Shown here: positions 23,100 to 35,276 of the stretch, piece after piece | How positions within the stretch are numbered: the first letter of the stretch is position 1 | Layout: each line of letters begins with the position of its first letter | From: Populus alba | Lineage: Eukaryota > Streptophyta > Magnoliopsida > Malpighiales > Salicaceae | DNA: 64,000 nt | Assembly (NCBI RefSeq): GCF_005239225.2 | Contig: NC_133297.1 | Span: forward strand, 19,022,147 to 19,086,146 | Reading direction: 5' to 3' | The notes under the pieces: model-generated | Seen by the model: the letters and a program-made list of their open reading frames with translations, nothing else | Told to the model about the DNA's origin: nothing | Databases searched by the model: none | Position numbers and translations under genes: made by a program

Positions 23100-24100
23100 G
23101 ATATTAATAAAATATTAAACTTTATTTGACCTAAGTTTTTATAGTTTTTAATCCCCTTAAATAAAACTTATTATTTTTCTTTGATAATAATAATATTTTC
23201 TTCAAATCTATTAATTTAATAATAATAAGAATAAGAATAATTTTACCTTTCAAATCAAATCTATTGTGTTTTTCAAAAATTAATGATATATTTTAAAGTT
23301 TTTTAATTATGATATTAGAAATATTAATTGTAATAAAAACAATAAAATTTATAATACAAATAATAATATTTTTAATATTAATCATCATAAAAATAAAAAT
23401 ATTTATAAACCAAAATAATAATATTTTAATATTAATAATATTAAAATTAAAAATATTTATAATACAAAGAATAATATTTTTAATATTAATAATAACAATA
23501 AACTTACTCAAGTTTAAGTGAATCTGACTGTAACACCAGGTTCAAGAGCTTTGGCACCCTCTAAAATGAGGGACCCAAAAGCTTTGGATTTGATTGTAAT
23601 CCAAACCCATTAGAGTTGGGTGAGGACTCAAGATCCAAGAGCATTGGATCATGATGTAGAACCATTAGCCTACGGTTGGACTCTTGACCCAATTGTCTTG
23701 GGCCAGGCAGGGCTGCAATACTCAAGGGACTTGGGTTTGCCCACTGCTACTCCCAAGCAACTTGAAACTGACATACCCTTCCAGCCCCAAGTTAATAATA
23801 AAAAAAAAATAATTGATTTTACCCTTCAAATCACATCTATGTTTTTTCGATAGTAATAAATTTATTTCAAATTTAATAATAATTATGATATTGATAATAA
23901 TATTAAATTTATCTTACCTAAGTTTTTTATAGTTTTTAATCCCCTCAAATAAAACATATTGTTTTTCTTCAATGATAATATTATTTTTCTTCAAATTTAT
24001 TAATTTAATAATAATAATAATAATTTTACCCTTCAAATCAAATTTATAGTTGTTTTTCAAAATTAATGATATATTTTTAAAATTTCTTAATTTATGGTTA
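23100..24100. repeat. AT-rich direct repeats flanking GGGTCC-type repeats
   Basis: Segments 23100-23300 and 23900-24100 are diverged direct copies with the same order of phrases (AATCCCC, AATAAAAC, CTTCAAAT, TTACC, TTCAAATCAAAT, TTAATGATATAT). Between them lies a TAA/ATT-rich stretch and, at 23521-23790, sequence with repeated GGACCCAAGAGC/TTGGATC-type phrases, the same kind as at 38600-39070, 46590-46760, 48250-48560 and 60976-61640. The flanking repeats could be decayed termini of an unknown element. Confidence 0.6.
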
Positions 24101-24104
24101 TTTC

Positions 24105-24600
24105 TTCAATGAACAAGTGTTTGAGCTTCCTGTGATTTGTAATATTTATTCATAAATGTTTATGTTTCTTGGTGTTTAAATTTATTATTTAAACAGTAAA
24201 AGTTTTGGATTTTTATCAGAAGTTTGATAGAAGAGATTCATGGCATAAGAGATGCTATTGTGTTCAGTTCAAAGCAAGCCCCGCCTGGTTGGATCGGATC
24301 ACAGTCTATCCCTCGTTCAAAAGCAAAATCCAGATTAGCCATGTTGCTTTGTTTGTTTGGCTATGGAGTTTTTGGTTGAATCGGAGTCTTAAAGCATAAT
24401 ATATCAAGTTAATAAAACTTTATAAATAGACGGAGATCAAGCATAATAGATCCATATTAGCCATGTGCTCGTGTCTATACCCGTGCTCATGCTGCTGTCA
24501 TTGTTGCTGGTAATGGTGGCAGTGGCAGTGGCTGCGGCTGTTGCTAATGATTGGGTATATTTCAATAAATTAAATGGATATTTAGAGGTGTAATATGCAA
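24105..24600 (+). repeat. Copied module: dUTPase 3'-UTR-like piece plus downstream segments
   Basis: 24115-24205 matches the sequence just after the dUTPase pseudogene stop (36424-36530), including GTGTTTGAGCTT and GTAAAAGTTTTGG. 24213-24330 matches 43113-43235 (GCAAGCCCCGCCTGGTTGG). 24378-24430 matches 46040-46100 (GGAGTCTTAAAGCATAATAT). 24475-24590 matches the GTGCTCGTGCTGCT low-complexity stretch and CAATAAATTAAAT at 37250-37390. This is a mosaic of pieces of one ancestral region, with no open coding frame. Confidence 0.75.
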
Positions 24601-25196
24601 GAATATTTTTGATTTATTTGTCTAAAAATGATGATTCCATGTATTTCAAATATTGTTGATAAAGATGTTAGATTAAAAAATTAAATATTTCTTTCTACTT
24701 TTTTTTGTAATTATTAATAGAAACATAGAGAATGATTAAAAAGATGATATGGGCTTGGGTTTTTATTTTTTTGTTAATTTCCTAACAGAACAAGCCTATT
24801 CCAAAAATCATAATGTTTAGGATAGAAAATCAGGATTTTTTTTGTTTAGAAGTTAAGTTCAGGGGGCTTTTTTTTTTTAGTACAATTAGGATAGAAATTT
24901 TAGAGTTTGAAGAACACACATTTATACATTTTGAAACATAAATCTTACTTTAAACTTATTTCTCCTTCCCTTATCTTTCCCTCTTTTTCTCTAGATTTGA
25001 CAAGCTGGTTCTGTTAGAAGCGATGTCCTATGTTGTATTTGTACTGCTTAACAAAAGCATCCACCAAATCTTTCCATCTCTAAATTTTTGTATTGTCCAA
25101 TCTCATATACTAGTTCAATGTTTCCTAAATATTTTTCTTTAGACTAGGCTGGGCCCAAATATTTGGCTGGGCTAGAATTGACCGAGCTATGAACAC
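24601..25196. other. Unassigned AT-rich spacer
   Basis: Poly-T rich. No gene and no repeat partner found in this window. Confidence 0.5.
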
Positions 25197-26560
25197 TGCT
25201 CTCCACTGTTCATAGACTATGTGAATAGTGGGAAGCAATGGAGGCGAGACGAAGCAGAAGAGAAAAAAAAGGAAGGGGGAAGGGCTGACTTGCGATGGCT
25301 GCAACCAATGGTCGTGTGCTGCTGGAGGCAACAAGCGGCAGCGCTGGTGGTGGTGCTAGTGGTTTGCGGTGGTCGGCGGTGGCTCTTTTTTTTTTCTCTC
25401 TCTCTGTCCCCTATTTTCCGTTCTCTTCTCTGCTTCTTCTTCTTTTTTTCTTTTGGTATTCCCCCTCTATTCTGCTCCCTCTCTTCTCTTCTCCTCTGTC
25501 ATGTTTTTTCTCTCCTTTTCTTTTTTTCAATTTTTTTCTTGCTCTCTCTCTCTTACTCTGTTTTTCTTCTTCTATTTTTTTTTATATCCTTTTGTTTCTC
25601 TCCCTCTCCTCTCTTTTTTATCGTCGTCATCATTGAGTCTCCTTTATCCCCTGTATTTAAGGAGGCCTACACCCCTGCCCAGTCAAAGGCGCAGGGGTGT
25701 AGGTTGGACGTGGGCGACCATTGTTCAGCCGCCCCTCTACCACCCTAGGGACACCTCGTGTCCCCTAACTCTAACACATGGAAAGCTTTTTAGTTAGAGG
25801 GGTTAGGTCAACGTCTTTTTGGAAGGAGTCGGTGGCGGTGAGAGAGGAAGAAAAACCCTTCTTCTTCTCCTGCTTTACGCGTCCAGGGGAAAAAGAAGAC
25901 CCACAGTGCCGTTCAAAACGGCTCCGTTTCGGCGTCTTTTTTTTTTATGAATAGTATATGAAACAACGTTGTTTCTCCCAAAACGCACCATTTCATTTAA
26001 ATGAGAATTGACGCCCAAACATGTCAGATTCAAAATTAGGCCTTCAATTTGCGATGTTTTGCATTTTGGTCCTTGGTCTTGGATTTCTTCAATTAAGTCC
26101 CTAATTGGCCATCAAACTTCAATATTTATGCAATTAAGCCCCTGATTTGACCAAATTAAATCGCAAAAATTATATTTTGACCTCAGAACTTTAATTTCTT
26201 CCAATTAAAGCCCAAATTAACTCCAAAATCAAATTTTCTTATAATTAAACTCTCTATAAATTTAATTAAACCTTCAATAAAATTTAATTGAGTCCATAAA
26301 CATCTGATTTTGGATTTTTCTTTTCTCAAATTGAATTTTCTTTGTCAACAGGGCCCTCATCAGCCAACAAAATATTGTCAAAATTTATTTTTTTTATTTT
26401 TGAACCTCCTCAACCAATTTTTAACCATTTTTTTAGTGTTCTAGCATCCTCTTTTCACTGTTATATTTTTTTATAATATTTTTTTGATTTTTTATATTTT
26501 AATTTTTTTTAAGAGAGAAAAAAATGTGAATTGGGGAATAACCCAAAAATAGGTTATGAT
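25197..26560 (-). repeat. LTR-like repeat, minus copy of the inverted pair
   Basis: Reverse-complement partner of 19393-20808, ending AATAGGTTATGA where the other starts TCATAACCTATT. CT-rich tracts at 25380-25620 mirror the GA-rich tract of the partner, and AACGGC/GCCGTT motifs are at 25910-25930. It abuts a CACTA transposase fragment at 26561, so it either inserted into that element or was brought there by a deletion. Confidence 0.75.
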
Positions 26561-26750
26561 AATGTTATATTAGAGTACGGTGACATTGTGTTTGATCTCC
26601 AATCAAGTAAGCAGAAGTTTTTTGGCTTTGGTTTGACCCATAATTGCATAAAGCAAAGTATTTTTTGGGAGCTTCTTTAATGGAAAACCAATATCCTCCG
26701 CCATAACCTTGACGTCACGCACATTTTTTGGAGCTTCCTTATTGGAGAAC
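26561..26750 (+). pseudogene. tnp2 transposase fragment
   Basis: Plus-strand translation reads EYGDIVFDLQSSKQKFFGFG, then LTHNCIKQSIFWELL, matching the tnp2 domain of the transposase at about 11270-11150. An in-frame stop follows WELL. The FWEL-to-KTN segment is repeated imperfectly in tandem (about 26658-26690 and 26723-26755). Only about 5 percent of the transposase is left. Confidence 0.85.
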
Positions 26751-27275
26751 TAATTATTTGGTTAATTAGTTTTTTTTACAACTAATAAATATTTTTAAAA
26801 AAAACTATTTTAAATAAATACTGACGACCTTACAGACGGAACCATTTCATCGGTATTTTACCAAGAGTTGCAAAAACATTACCACCCATATTACCAACAG
26901 ATATATTCTGTTGGTCGTTATTGTCGCTATTACTGACGGATATTTGATAGAGAGTTCTGAATTATTTACCATCCATGCCACAATCATCGACGGCCATTCT
27001 GTCGGTCATTACCGTTGAAAATACAGACAAAATTATTTCATCATTAAAGTTCTCATGGGATTTTTTTTTTGGCGCGCTTCGTCGTCTATAATATCGTCGG
27101 TGTTTGGTTTTTTTTTATTTTTGACATAATTAGCGACAGAAAAGGGAATTACTGACGATCAATATTCCGATGGACGGATTCCGTCGGGAGGCCATCGGTA
27201 AATATTTTACCGATGTATTGCGTGCCTTACACCGACGGAATGAATCTGTCGGTAAAACTGTTTAATGGTGTAGTG
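26561..27275 (+). mobile_element. CACTA deletion derivative, right part only
   Basis: A short transposase fragment (26561-26750) is joined to a 3' terminal region. The segment from GGTTAATTAG (26760) through degenerate CCGACGGA repeats (26820-27250) matches 56820-57421 of the second CACTA element. It ends in TTTAATGGTGTAGTG at 27261-27275, giving an intact CACTACACCATTAAA terminus. The left terminus is missing because an LTR abuts it. Confidence 0.85.
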
Positions 27276-27442
27276 TTTCTCCCTTCTCTCATGTCGGTTC
27301 TCTCCTTCAATTTTCATATCCCTATTTCTTTCTTTTTCTATTTATATTTATCAAGTTTGTTAAATTACCACAATACCCCTTATTCATTTATATCCAGTTT
27401 TAAGCCTTTAAGGGCTTTATTGCCTTTTCCTACTCTTTTATT

Positions 27443-30342
27443 TCAAAACATCACAAATTCCCTGGATTTTAATTCCTGCTCCGCGCCTTCAAGTTTAGCT
27501 AATTCAGAACAATAAGACAATAGTGGGAGAAGATCGGCCATGCACCACTTTGAATGGACTAGCTTTGAGAGAGGAGTAGCTTTAAGAGAGGAGTGGTAGC
27601 TTGTGTTGTAACAGTACTCCACCCAAGATAACCATTGAAACCAACGGTGAGGACGGTCACTTGTAAAGCAATGCAAACACATCACGATAGATATCTCGAT
27701 AGTGCGATTGACAACCTTTGTTTGTATATTACTTTGTAGATGATAAGCAGAGCTGAAAGCCAATTTAGTGCCACTCAACCGAAACAATTTAGTCCAAAAA
27801 ATACTTGTGAACGTTACATCAAAGAAGTTTAGGTAAGCCATGAAGTTTGAAAATATTATCAAATGGTTTGAAACAATTTAGTGATCACTCATAATGGTTT
27901 CAGGCAAGCCATAAAGTTTGAAAATATTATCAAAGAATAAGTAGGCTACACTCACAACAGTATATGGATGAGCAACAGGAAGGAGATGTGCATGCATCGA
28001 AAAATGGTCTACCATAACCAGCAAAACAGACTTTCCTTGGGAGGTAGGCAGTCATTCAATGAAATCCATAGAGATATTCGACCAGATCTGAAGTGGAATT
28101 GGCAAAGGTTGAAGAAGACCTGCTGGATGTAAGTTTTCAGCCTTGAGTTTTTGGCAGATAAGACAATATTGTCGCATAAAAGCTCGGATAAAAGTTTTCA
28201 TTCCTTGCCAAAAGAAGTCTTGAGCTATGCGATGAAGTGTTTTATGATAAACCTCATGGTTACTATTATGGGCAGTCGAGATTATGGATGGAACAAGAGG
28301 GGAATTGTGTAGCAAATAAACTCGTTGTTTAGAGAAAAGCAAGCCATCTTTATACTTCCAGGGTCCAATAGCTTCACTGTGCTGTATATTTTCCTTCAAC
28401 AATTGCAATTGGTCTGAATTTTGAATATCAGTGTGAATGGAATCAAAAAAAGGCAAGTTGGGTATGAAGAGGGACGCAAGGCTGGGTTGATCCTCCAAGC
28501 GGCGGGATAAAGCATCTGCCACTTTATTTTGTTTGCCCGGGCGATATGCAACTGCAAAATCAAAACCCATGAGTTTACTTAGCCAATGTTGTTGAGGCAA
28601 AGTGATGATACGTTTTTCTAACAAAAACTTGAGGCTGTAATGATCTGTCAGGATGACAAAGAGGCGTCCCCATAAATATGCTCGCCAATGTCTGACTACT
28701 TTGGCTAAGCCAATGAGCTCCTTTTCATAAGCTGCAAGACTCTTGTAACGGAATGTAAGAGGTCTGCTGAAATAGGCAATTGGCTAACCTTCTTTTTATT
28801 CCCGTACTCGAAGCATCGTATTCCAAAATAAACAGTTTGGTGAAGTCGAGTAGTGCCAAAACAGAGGTGCAGTTTTTAAGTGCTCAAAAGCTTAAGCTGC
28901 CTTATCTGTCCATTTGAAAGAATCCTTGCGTATCATAGCTGTAAGAGGAGATGCAATTGTACCATAATTCTGGACAAACTTCCGGTAATAGCTAGTAAGT
29001 CCTAAGAAACCGCATAAGCCTTTCACAGTGCTTGGTTTTGGCTAATAATCAATCATGTCTGCCATTTTGTTGTTGTCTACTGCAACCCCTTCTCCTGATA
29101 TGATATGGCCTAGGTAGGAGACTTGATGTTGAGCAATGAAGCACTTAAATTTCTTAAGAAATAATTGATGAGTAGTAAGGAGATCAAATACAAACTGTAA
29201 ATGTGCTAGATGATCTACCCAAGAGTGACTGTAAACAAGAATATCATAAAAAAAAACAAGAATGAATTTCTGCGAGTATGGCTGAAATATCTCATTCATC
29301 AAAACTTGGAAATTAAGTGTTAGGTGCTTTGGTGAGGCCGAAAGACATAATCAAGAACTCAAAGTGGCTGTGGTGGGTGTGGAATGTTGTCTTCTCCATG
29401 TCTGTAGGGTACATTCTGATTTGATGGTACACGCAAATCAAGCTTTGTGAAATATTTTGCGCCATGCAATTTCTCCAAAAGTTAATCAATCACTTGTATA
29501 GGAAATTTGTCCTTGATGGTCTTTGAATTCAGTGCTATGTAATCCACACAAAACCACCATGTGTTATCTGCTTTAATGACAAGGAGGACTAATGATGAAC
29601 AAGAAGATTGACCAGGTCTGATGATGCCACGCTCCGACATATCTCTGCATTGACTTTCAATTTCGTCTTTCTAAGCATGGGGATATCGGTATGGTCGCAC
29701 TACTACGGGATGCGTTCTTGGCTCCGAAGGAATGCGATGGTCATGAAATCTGACTAGAGGAAGACCCTGCGGTTCTTGAAATACAGAATCAAATTCTGCT
29801 AGGAGTCTGTTGAGCTCCATATCAGATTGTGACTCTATATTTGTGGTTTGAAGTTGTGCAATTGGAGTGGAATGTGAGCTCTAAATTCCATGCAATTCCA
29901 TAACTCTTCCATTCTGTTTAAATATCTTAGTTTTTGCTTTCAAATTCCATGCAATAGGATGGGACTTAGCATTTGAAGCCAGTTGACTCCCAATACGACA
30001 TCAACTCCATTTAAAGTTAAAATGTAGAAATCAATAATAATTAATTGATTACCCATCGCAATAGGAACATCCCGACTCTGACCTGGACTTTTAATTTTGT
30101 TGTCGTTTGCAACCACAACCTGCAACCTCTCTGTCCGTTCACAAGTAAGCCCCAATTTCATAACATATCTGGAATATAGAAAGCTATGAGTGCTACCCGA
30201 GTCAACCAGAATCATTAAGCTGTGTTCCCCAATTTTGCCTTGAATTCTCGTTGTTCGGCCTCCTGAATTCTCTCCCGTGATAGCATGTAATGAGATTTCT
30301 GGTTCAATTTATGCTTCAAATTCATGATCTTCAAGTTCATCA
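27443..30342 (-). pseudogene. Ty3/gypsy protease-RT-RNase H-integrase remnant
   Basis: Protease: MILVDSGSTHSFLYSRYVM at 30215-30160, with the active-site DSG kept. RT: around 29245 the usual FDD catalytic motif reads FFYDILVYS, so the first of the two Asp residues is Tyr; VSYLGHIISGEGV follows. RNase H: SLAAYEKELIGLAKVVRHWR and TDHYSLKFLLEKR (about 28745-28610). An integrase zinc-binding region with YCLICQKLK lies near 28165, and the core start is SNISMDFIE near 28055. A further integrase part (SSAYHLQSNIQTKVVNRTIE, 27758-27700) follows after disruption. Stops and frameshifts separate these blocks. It cannot be active. Confidence 0.9.
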
Positions 30343-30347
30343 ATCAC

Positions 30348-30672
30348 TGAAAGACTAGCAAGAATTATAAAGATGAACAAGAAGCATAATAGAAGCAGAG
30401 AAATATACTATTGTAATGCAAAGGAAGAAGAAGAAAATGTCTATATGTTTTATTCACTTTATTACGTTCCCAGCACTGTTACATTCATTTATATATCAAC
30501 AGTAGATGAGAAGCTTGGTTACGTTTTCTACTCAGCTGTAACATAATTCATTAACTGCCTAACCATATTAACAAACTTGCTAACCATTATATTCCCTATT
30601 CTCTTTGACAGGTGGCTGAAGCAGAGTGGCTGAAGCTGAGGTGGCTGAGGCAGAGCATTTGATATCTTGACA
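30348..30672 (-). repeat. 3' LTR of nested copia element
   Basis: On the minus strand it starts TGTCAAGATATC and ends CTAGTCTTTCA. The gag-pol frame runs into it and stops at 30580, so about 30 C-terminal codons are LTR-encoded. Confidence 0.96.
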
Positions 30673-30683
30673 TTCCCCTGCAA
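30673..30683 (-). other. Polypurine tract of nested copia element
   Basis: On the minus strand GCAGGGGAA lies directly before the 3' LTR, the standard place for plus-strand priming. Confidence 0.85.
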
Positions 30684-33600
30684 TCATATGCTTGGAGGAA
30701 CCAAGCATAAGATTGAAACAGTGATGCCGAAATAAAGGAGTGGAAAGGCCTTTAGTGAGAATATCAGCAAATTGATCAGCGGAAGAGACATGTTGAACCA
30801 ACAAATCACCTTTGATAACACGTTCGCGAACAAAATGATAATCAATTTGGAGATGCTTTATTCTGGAATGGAAAACAGGATTGGAAGCAAGGGAAATAGC
30901 AGAGATATTATCACAATGAATGATCGGAGGGATATGTAAAGGAATGTGAACGTCACAGAGAAGCTGGTGAATCCAAGCAAGTTCAGCAGCAGCAATCGCA
31001 AGAGCGCGATACTCAGCTTCAGTAGAGGAGCGAGAAACAGTATGTTGTTTCTTAGAAGCCCAAGAAATAGGACTAGAGCCAAGGAAGACAATAGAGCCAA
31101 AGACAGAACGACGATCATTGGGATCACCGGCCCAGTCAGCATCACTATAAGCTTGGAGATGAAGAGGACCAGCCTGAAAATGAAGACCAACATCAAGGGT
31201 ACCTTTAAGATACCGCAATATCCTTTTGACAGCAACAACATGAGAATGCATGGGATTATGCATAAATTGGCAAGCCTGGTTGACAGAGAAGGCAATATCA
31301 GGCCTGGTGAACGTGAGATATTGCAAGGCGCCAACAATGCTGCGATACTGTTGAGGATGAGAGTAGGGTTGTCCATCATCCTTGAGCAAATGATGATGAG
31401 GAAGACAAGGAGTATCACAAGATTTGGAATGCTGTAAATCAACTCTACTAAGTAAGTCAGTGATGTAACTCGTCTGGGACACAAACAAACCGAAAGGCAG
31501 ATATGTGATCTGCAGTCCCAAAAAATAATGCAACCTGCCGAGATCCTTCATATCAAATTCTTGAGTCAAGGCAGCAATGACTGAAGAAAGAAGAGAAGCA
31601 TGACTACCAGTAAGGATGATATCATCAACATAGAGTAGCAAAATCACAACACCAAGAGAAGAATGTTGAACAAACAAAGATGGATCGGCAGAAGATGCTT
31701 GAAATCCAAAACTTGGTAAAAAACTGGTGAAGCGTTCATTCCAGGCACGAGGAGCCTGTTTAAGGCCATATAACGATTTCTTGAGTCTGCAAACAAAGTC
31801 AGAAGGATGAAGCTTACTCAGAAAACCTGGGGGCTGAGCCATATAAACCTCCTCATGCAGAAGACCATGCAAAAAGGCATTGGTAACGTCAAGCTGCCGT
31901 AAAGACCAGTTAAACTGAGCAGCAAGAGCAAGGACCAAACGAATCGTGGTAGGTTTCACAACAGGACTAAAGGTTTCATTATAGTCAATACCTTCCTCTT
32001 GACTGAAACCCTTGGCCACCAACCAAGCTTTATGCCTAGCGATAGAACCATTCGCATTCTTTTTGATTCGGTAGACCCATTTACAGCCAACAAGATTTTT
32101 GCTAGGTGGAAGAGGCACCAAGTCCCAAGTACCTTGGGCATGAAGAGCATCAAGCTCCTCCCGCATAGCAGACTGCCATTCAGGAATGGTGGAAGCAGCC
32201 TTGAAGGAATGGGGTTCAACCTGAGAAGAAGCAACAAACTGGACAGAGGCAAAGTAAGCCTTTCTTTTGGAGATACCATTCTTAGACCTGGTGGTCATGG
32301 GATGAAGATTCGGTGGGGAAAGAGGTAAGACCACACATAGATCCTCAGGCTGAAAGTCAGGATCAACAGGGAGAGGAGACTGTGTAGGTGATAGAGTGGG
32401 CTGAGGCGGAGACAATGTAGGCTGTGAGGAGGAACTGGGAGATAGTGGAGGCTGAGATGCAGCCACTAGAGGAGGAGAAGAAATAAGAGGGAACATAGTG
32501 GGATGTAGACAAGGGAATGAGGAAGTGGAAGGGGATACAGGAAGCACATGAGAGTAAGGAAACATAGATTCATCAAATAAAACATGTCTAGTGACAAAGA
32601 AACGATTTGTGCGAATAGAAAAACAAATATACCCCTTATACTGACCTGCATACCCCAGAAAAATACAAGTGGAAGTCTTGGGCTGAAGCTTGTTAGAATT
32701 ATAAGGCTTGAGTAAAGGAAAACAAGCACAACCAAAAATTCACAAATGATTAACAACTGGTAGAGAGCCATATAGCAGGAAATATGGTGAGTTGTGTTGA
32801 AGAATTTGACAGGGCATTCTATTAATCAAATAAATGGAAGTAGCACAAGCATGAAACCAAAATTTTAGAGGTAAATGGGCAGTTTGTAATAGAGTAATGG
32901 CTGTTTCTAAAATATGCCGATGTTTGCGCTCAGCAAGGCCATTTTGTTCCGGAGTATAGAGACAAGACATTTGATGGATAATACCCTTGGTAAGGAGGTA
33001 ATGTTTGAATTTATTACTAAGATACTCACCACCCCCATCACTCTGAAAGACTCGAAGAGTAGCAGAGAATTGAGTAACTAAGAAGGTATGAAAGGAAACA
33101 AAAATGGAATAAGGCTCTCCTTTATTAATCATTGGAAAAATCCAAGTAAATCGAGTACATTCATCAATGAAGCTAACATAATATCTGAAACCTTCAACAG
33201 ATACAGTGGGAGAAGGCCCCCAAACATCACTATGAATGACCTCTAAAGGTTTAACAGATTTAACTGTCGGATAAGGAAAAGGAAGTTTAGCAAGTTTACC
33301 TTCTAAACAAGTGGTACAAACAAATTTGGATATGTCTGAGGTGAAAGGAATCTGGGATTGTTTTAACAGAGTAGAGGTGACTGAGTTTGAAGGATGACCA
33401 AGAAGCTTGTGCCAAAGACTTGTGTTGACCTGTTTACCAAGATAACAAACCGGATTATTTGGAAAGAGAGACTGCGAAGGAAATGAAAAAGAAAATGGAA
33501 TAGGATATAACCCAGCTCTACACAGTCCCTTGAGGAGGACATTCCCCGTGATTTTGTCCTGAATACAAAAACCAAAAGCATCACAAATAAAACGGCAGTT

Positions 33601-35037
33601 GTTATCTTTGCACAGCTTATGAACCGATAACAAGTGTTGAGAGAGTTTTGGCACATGCAAAACTTGCTTTAATTGTAAGGAGCAATGAGGGACATCCAGA
33701 ATAGAAGAACCAATATTAGAGATGGTCAAACCTGAACCTCCAGCAGTGGTAACAATATCAGCTCCTGAGAAAGGTGCAGCCAGATTAAGTTGAGCCAAAT
33801 CAGAGGTCATATGCGTGGTGGCGCCAGTATCAGCCACCCAAAATTGTTCTGGAGGAGAAGGAGGTGGAAACGCAGCATGCATAGCACTAAGATTACTGGA
33901 GGGAGGCCGGCCTTGATAGCTGAAATTACCTCGATGGTAACACTGAACAGTAGTGTGCCCAAGTTTCCAACAAATTTGACATTGAATGGAAGTGGCAGGA
34001 TTAGGAGGCAGAGTGTGACGCTGATAACAATCAGCAGCTACATGACCTTTCTTAGTGCAAATTTGACATGTAGGAATGTCAATGCCAGGACCAAGAAGAC
34101 CAGGGTGAGATGTAGGTGGAACCTGATAAGGACGTGGGCTGAACTGATACTGATGACGTCCTCTACCACGTCCCTTAAAGTGAGACCCTCGATTGCCAAA
34201 GTATCCACCATTGGAACCATGAAATCCACTGTTATGACCATTAAATCCTCCATGGAAGCCAGAAGGAGGAGCAGACTTGGAGTTAGAAGGATGAGAATGA
34301 AAGCTACCTTCATCAAGAGCAAGAGCTTTGCCAGGAGATCCCTGATGTTGAGCCATCATTGCAGGAACAAATGAAGCAGCAGAATAAGTTTGCTCAAGAG
34401 TAGCTTCTTCAGCCAGCAATTGAGACCGAAAATCTTTAAGAGATAACACATTGTCTCGGCCACGAAGCATACACCGAAAGGTGTTATAATCAGAAGGAAG
34501 ACCATTGAGAGCCAAGATGACAATGTCATCATCTTCAAAATAAACCCCTGCTGCAGAAAGATGATCCCGAGCATCCTTGATTTTCTGCAAATATTGAGTC
34601 ACAGTATCAGAGCCCTTCTTGATGGTTTGAAGCTCACTTTTCATCTGAAAAATCCGTGCCTTGGAAATTGTGGAAAATCTATCCTTCAATTGAATCCACA
34701 TGTCATGAGAGCTAACACATCCAATAACGTAGGAGATTGCAGTTGAAGAGAGGGCAGCAATAATCAACTGCATCAATACCCGGTCATGCATTTTCCAAAT
34801 TTTATGATCATCAGTTTCAGCACCTTCAACATTAGAAGTTGCATCAAACCGATGTGGACACTTTGTTGATCCATCAACAAATCATGAAATACCATGACTC
34901 TCCAGTAGAATTTTCATTTGAAAGTTCCAGATGAGGTAATTTGTGTCATCCAATTTAACGGTTACTGCTGTTGAAATTGTAGGAAGTAAAGAGGTAATGG
35001 GAGATTGGAGAATCTGTAGTTGAGAAGTTGTTATCAT
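30673..35037 (-). pseudogene. Ty1/copia gag-pol with two in-frame stops
   Basis: Start ATG at 35037 (MITTSQLQILQSP); the frame stays open into the LTR apart from TGA at 34882-34884 in gag and TGA at 32740-32742 in pol. In order: gag; two zinc knuckles (CQICTKKGHVAADC, CQICWKLGHTTVQC, about 34075-33930); protease (WVADTGATTHMT, about 33840); integrase zinc finger (HKLLGHPSN to CTTCLEGK) and core (VIHSDVWGPSP, about 33240; NGLAERKHRH); RT (LYGLKQAPRAWN and LLYVDDIILTGS, about 31640); RNase H (AYSDADWAGDP, TVSRSSTEAEYRAL). The second stop sits in NHL-stop-IFGC where Arg (CGA) is usual, so one C-to-T change explains it. The catalytic motifs themselves are intact. Confidence 0.95.
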
Positions 35038-35262
35038 TTTTGAAGTTCAAATGACTGAGATTAGGTAATGAGGAGGAAGAGAATCACAGAAATCACAGGT
35101 TGAGAAGAGTGTTTGAAGAGAAGTCTTTTAGTTTGACAATATATCAAACAGATTATAGGCAGATCATTGTTATTGATTTTTTGATTGAATATGGCGATAA
35201 TAACACCAGAAACAGAGATTAGAAGCAGAGAAATCACAAGCTCACAAGATACTAACAATCCT

Positions 35263-35276
35263 AAGCTCTGATACCA
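35263..35276 (-). other. Primer binding site (initiator tRNA-Met) of nested copia element
   Basis: On the minus strand TGGTATCAGAGCTT follows the 5' LTR with no spacer and is a perfect TGGTATCAGAGC match. Confidence 0.95.

Noticed and set aside
23293..23521. Ile/Asn-rich frames on both strands
   Set aside because: AT-rich triplet repeats; no domain.
24280..24330. GCCCCGCCTGGTTGGATCGG considered as a tRNA or snoRNA piece
   Set aside because: No cloverleaf or box motifs around it; the similarity to 43190 is explained by module duplication.
25221..25797. Overlapping frames rich in Phe, Ser and Leu that look like membrane proteins
   Set aside because: Pyrimidine-tract translations in the inverted partner of 19393-20808.
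30946..34374. Several long frames antisense to the copia polyprotein
   Set aside because: Shadows of the conserved gag-pol frame; no family resemblance.
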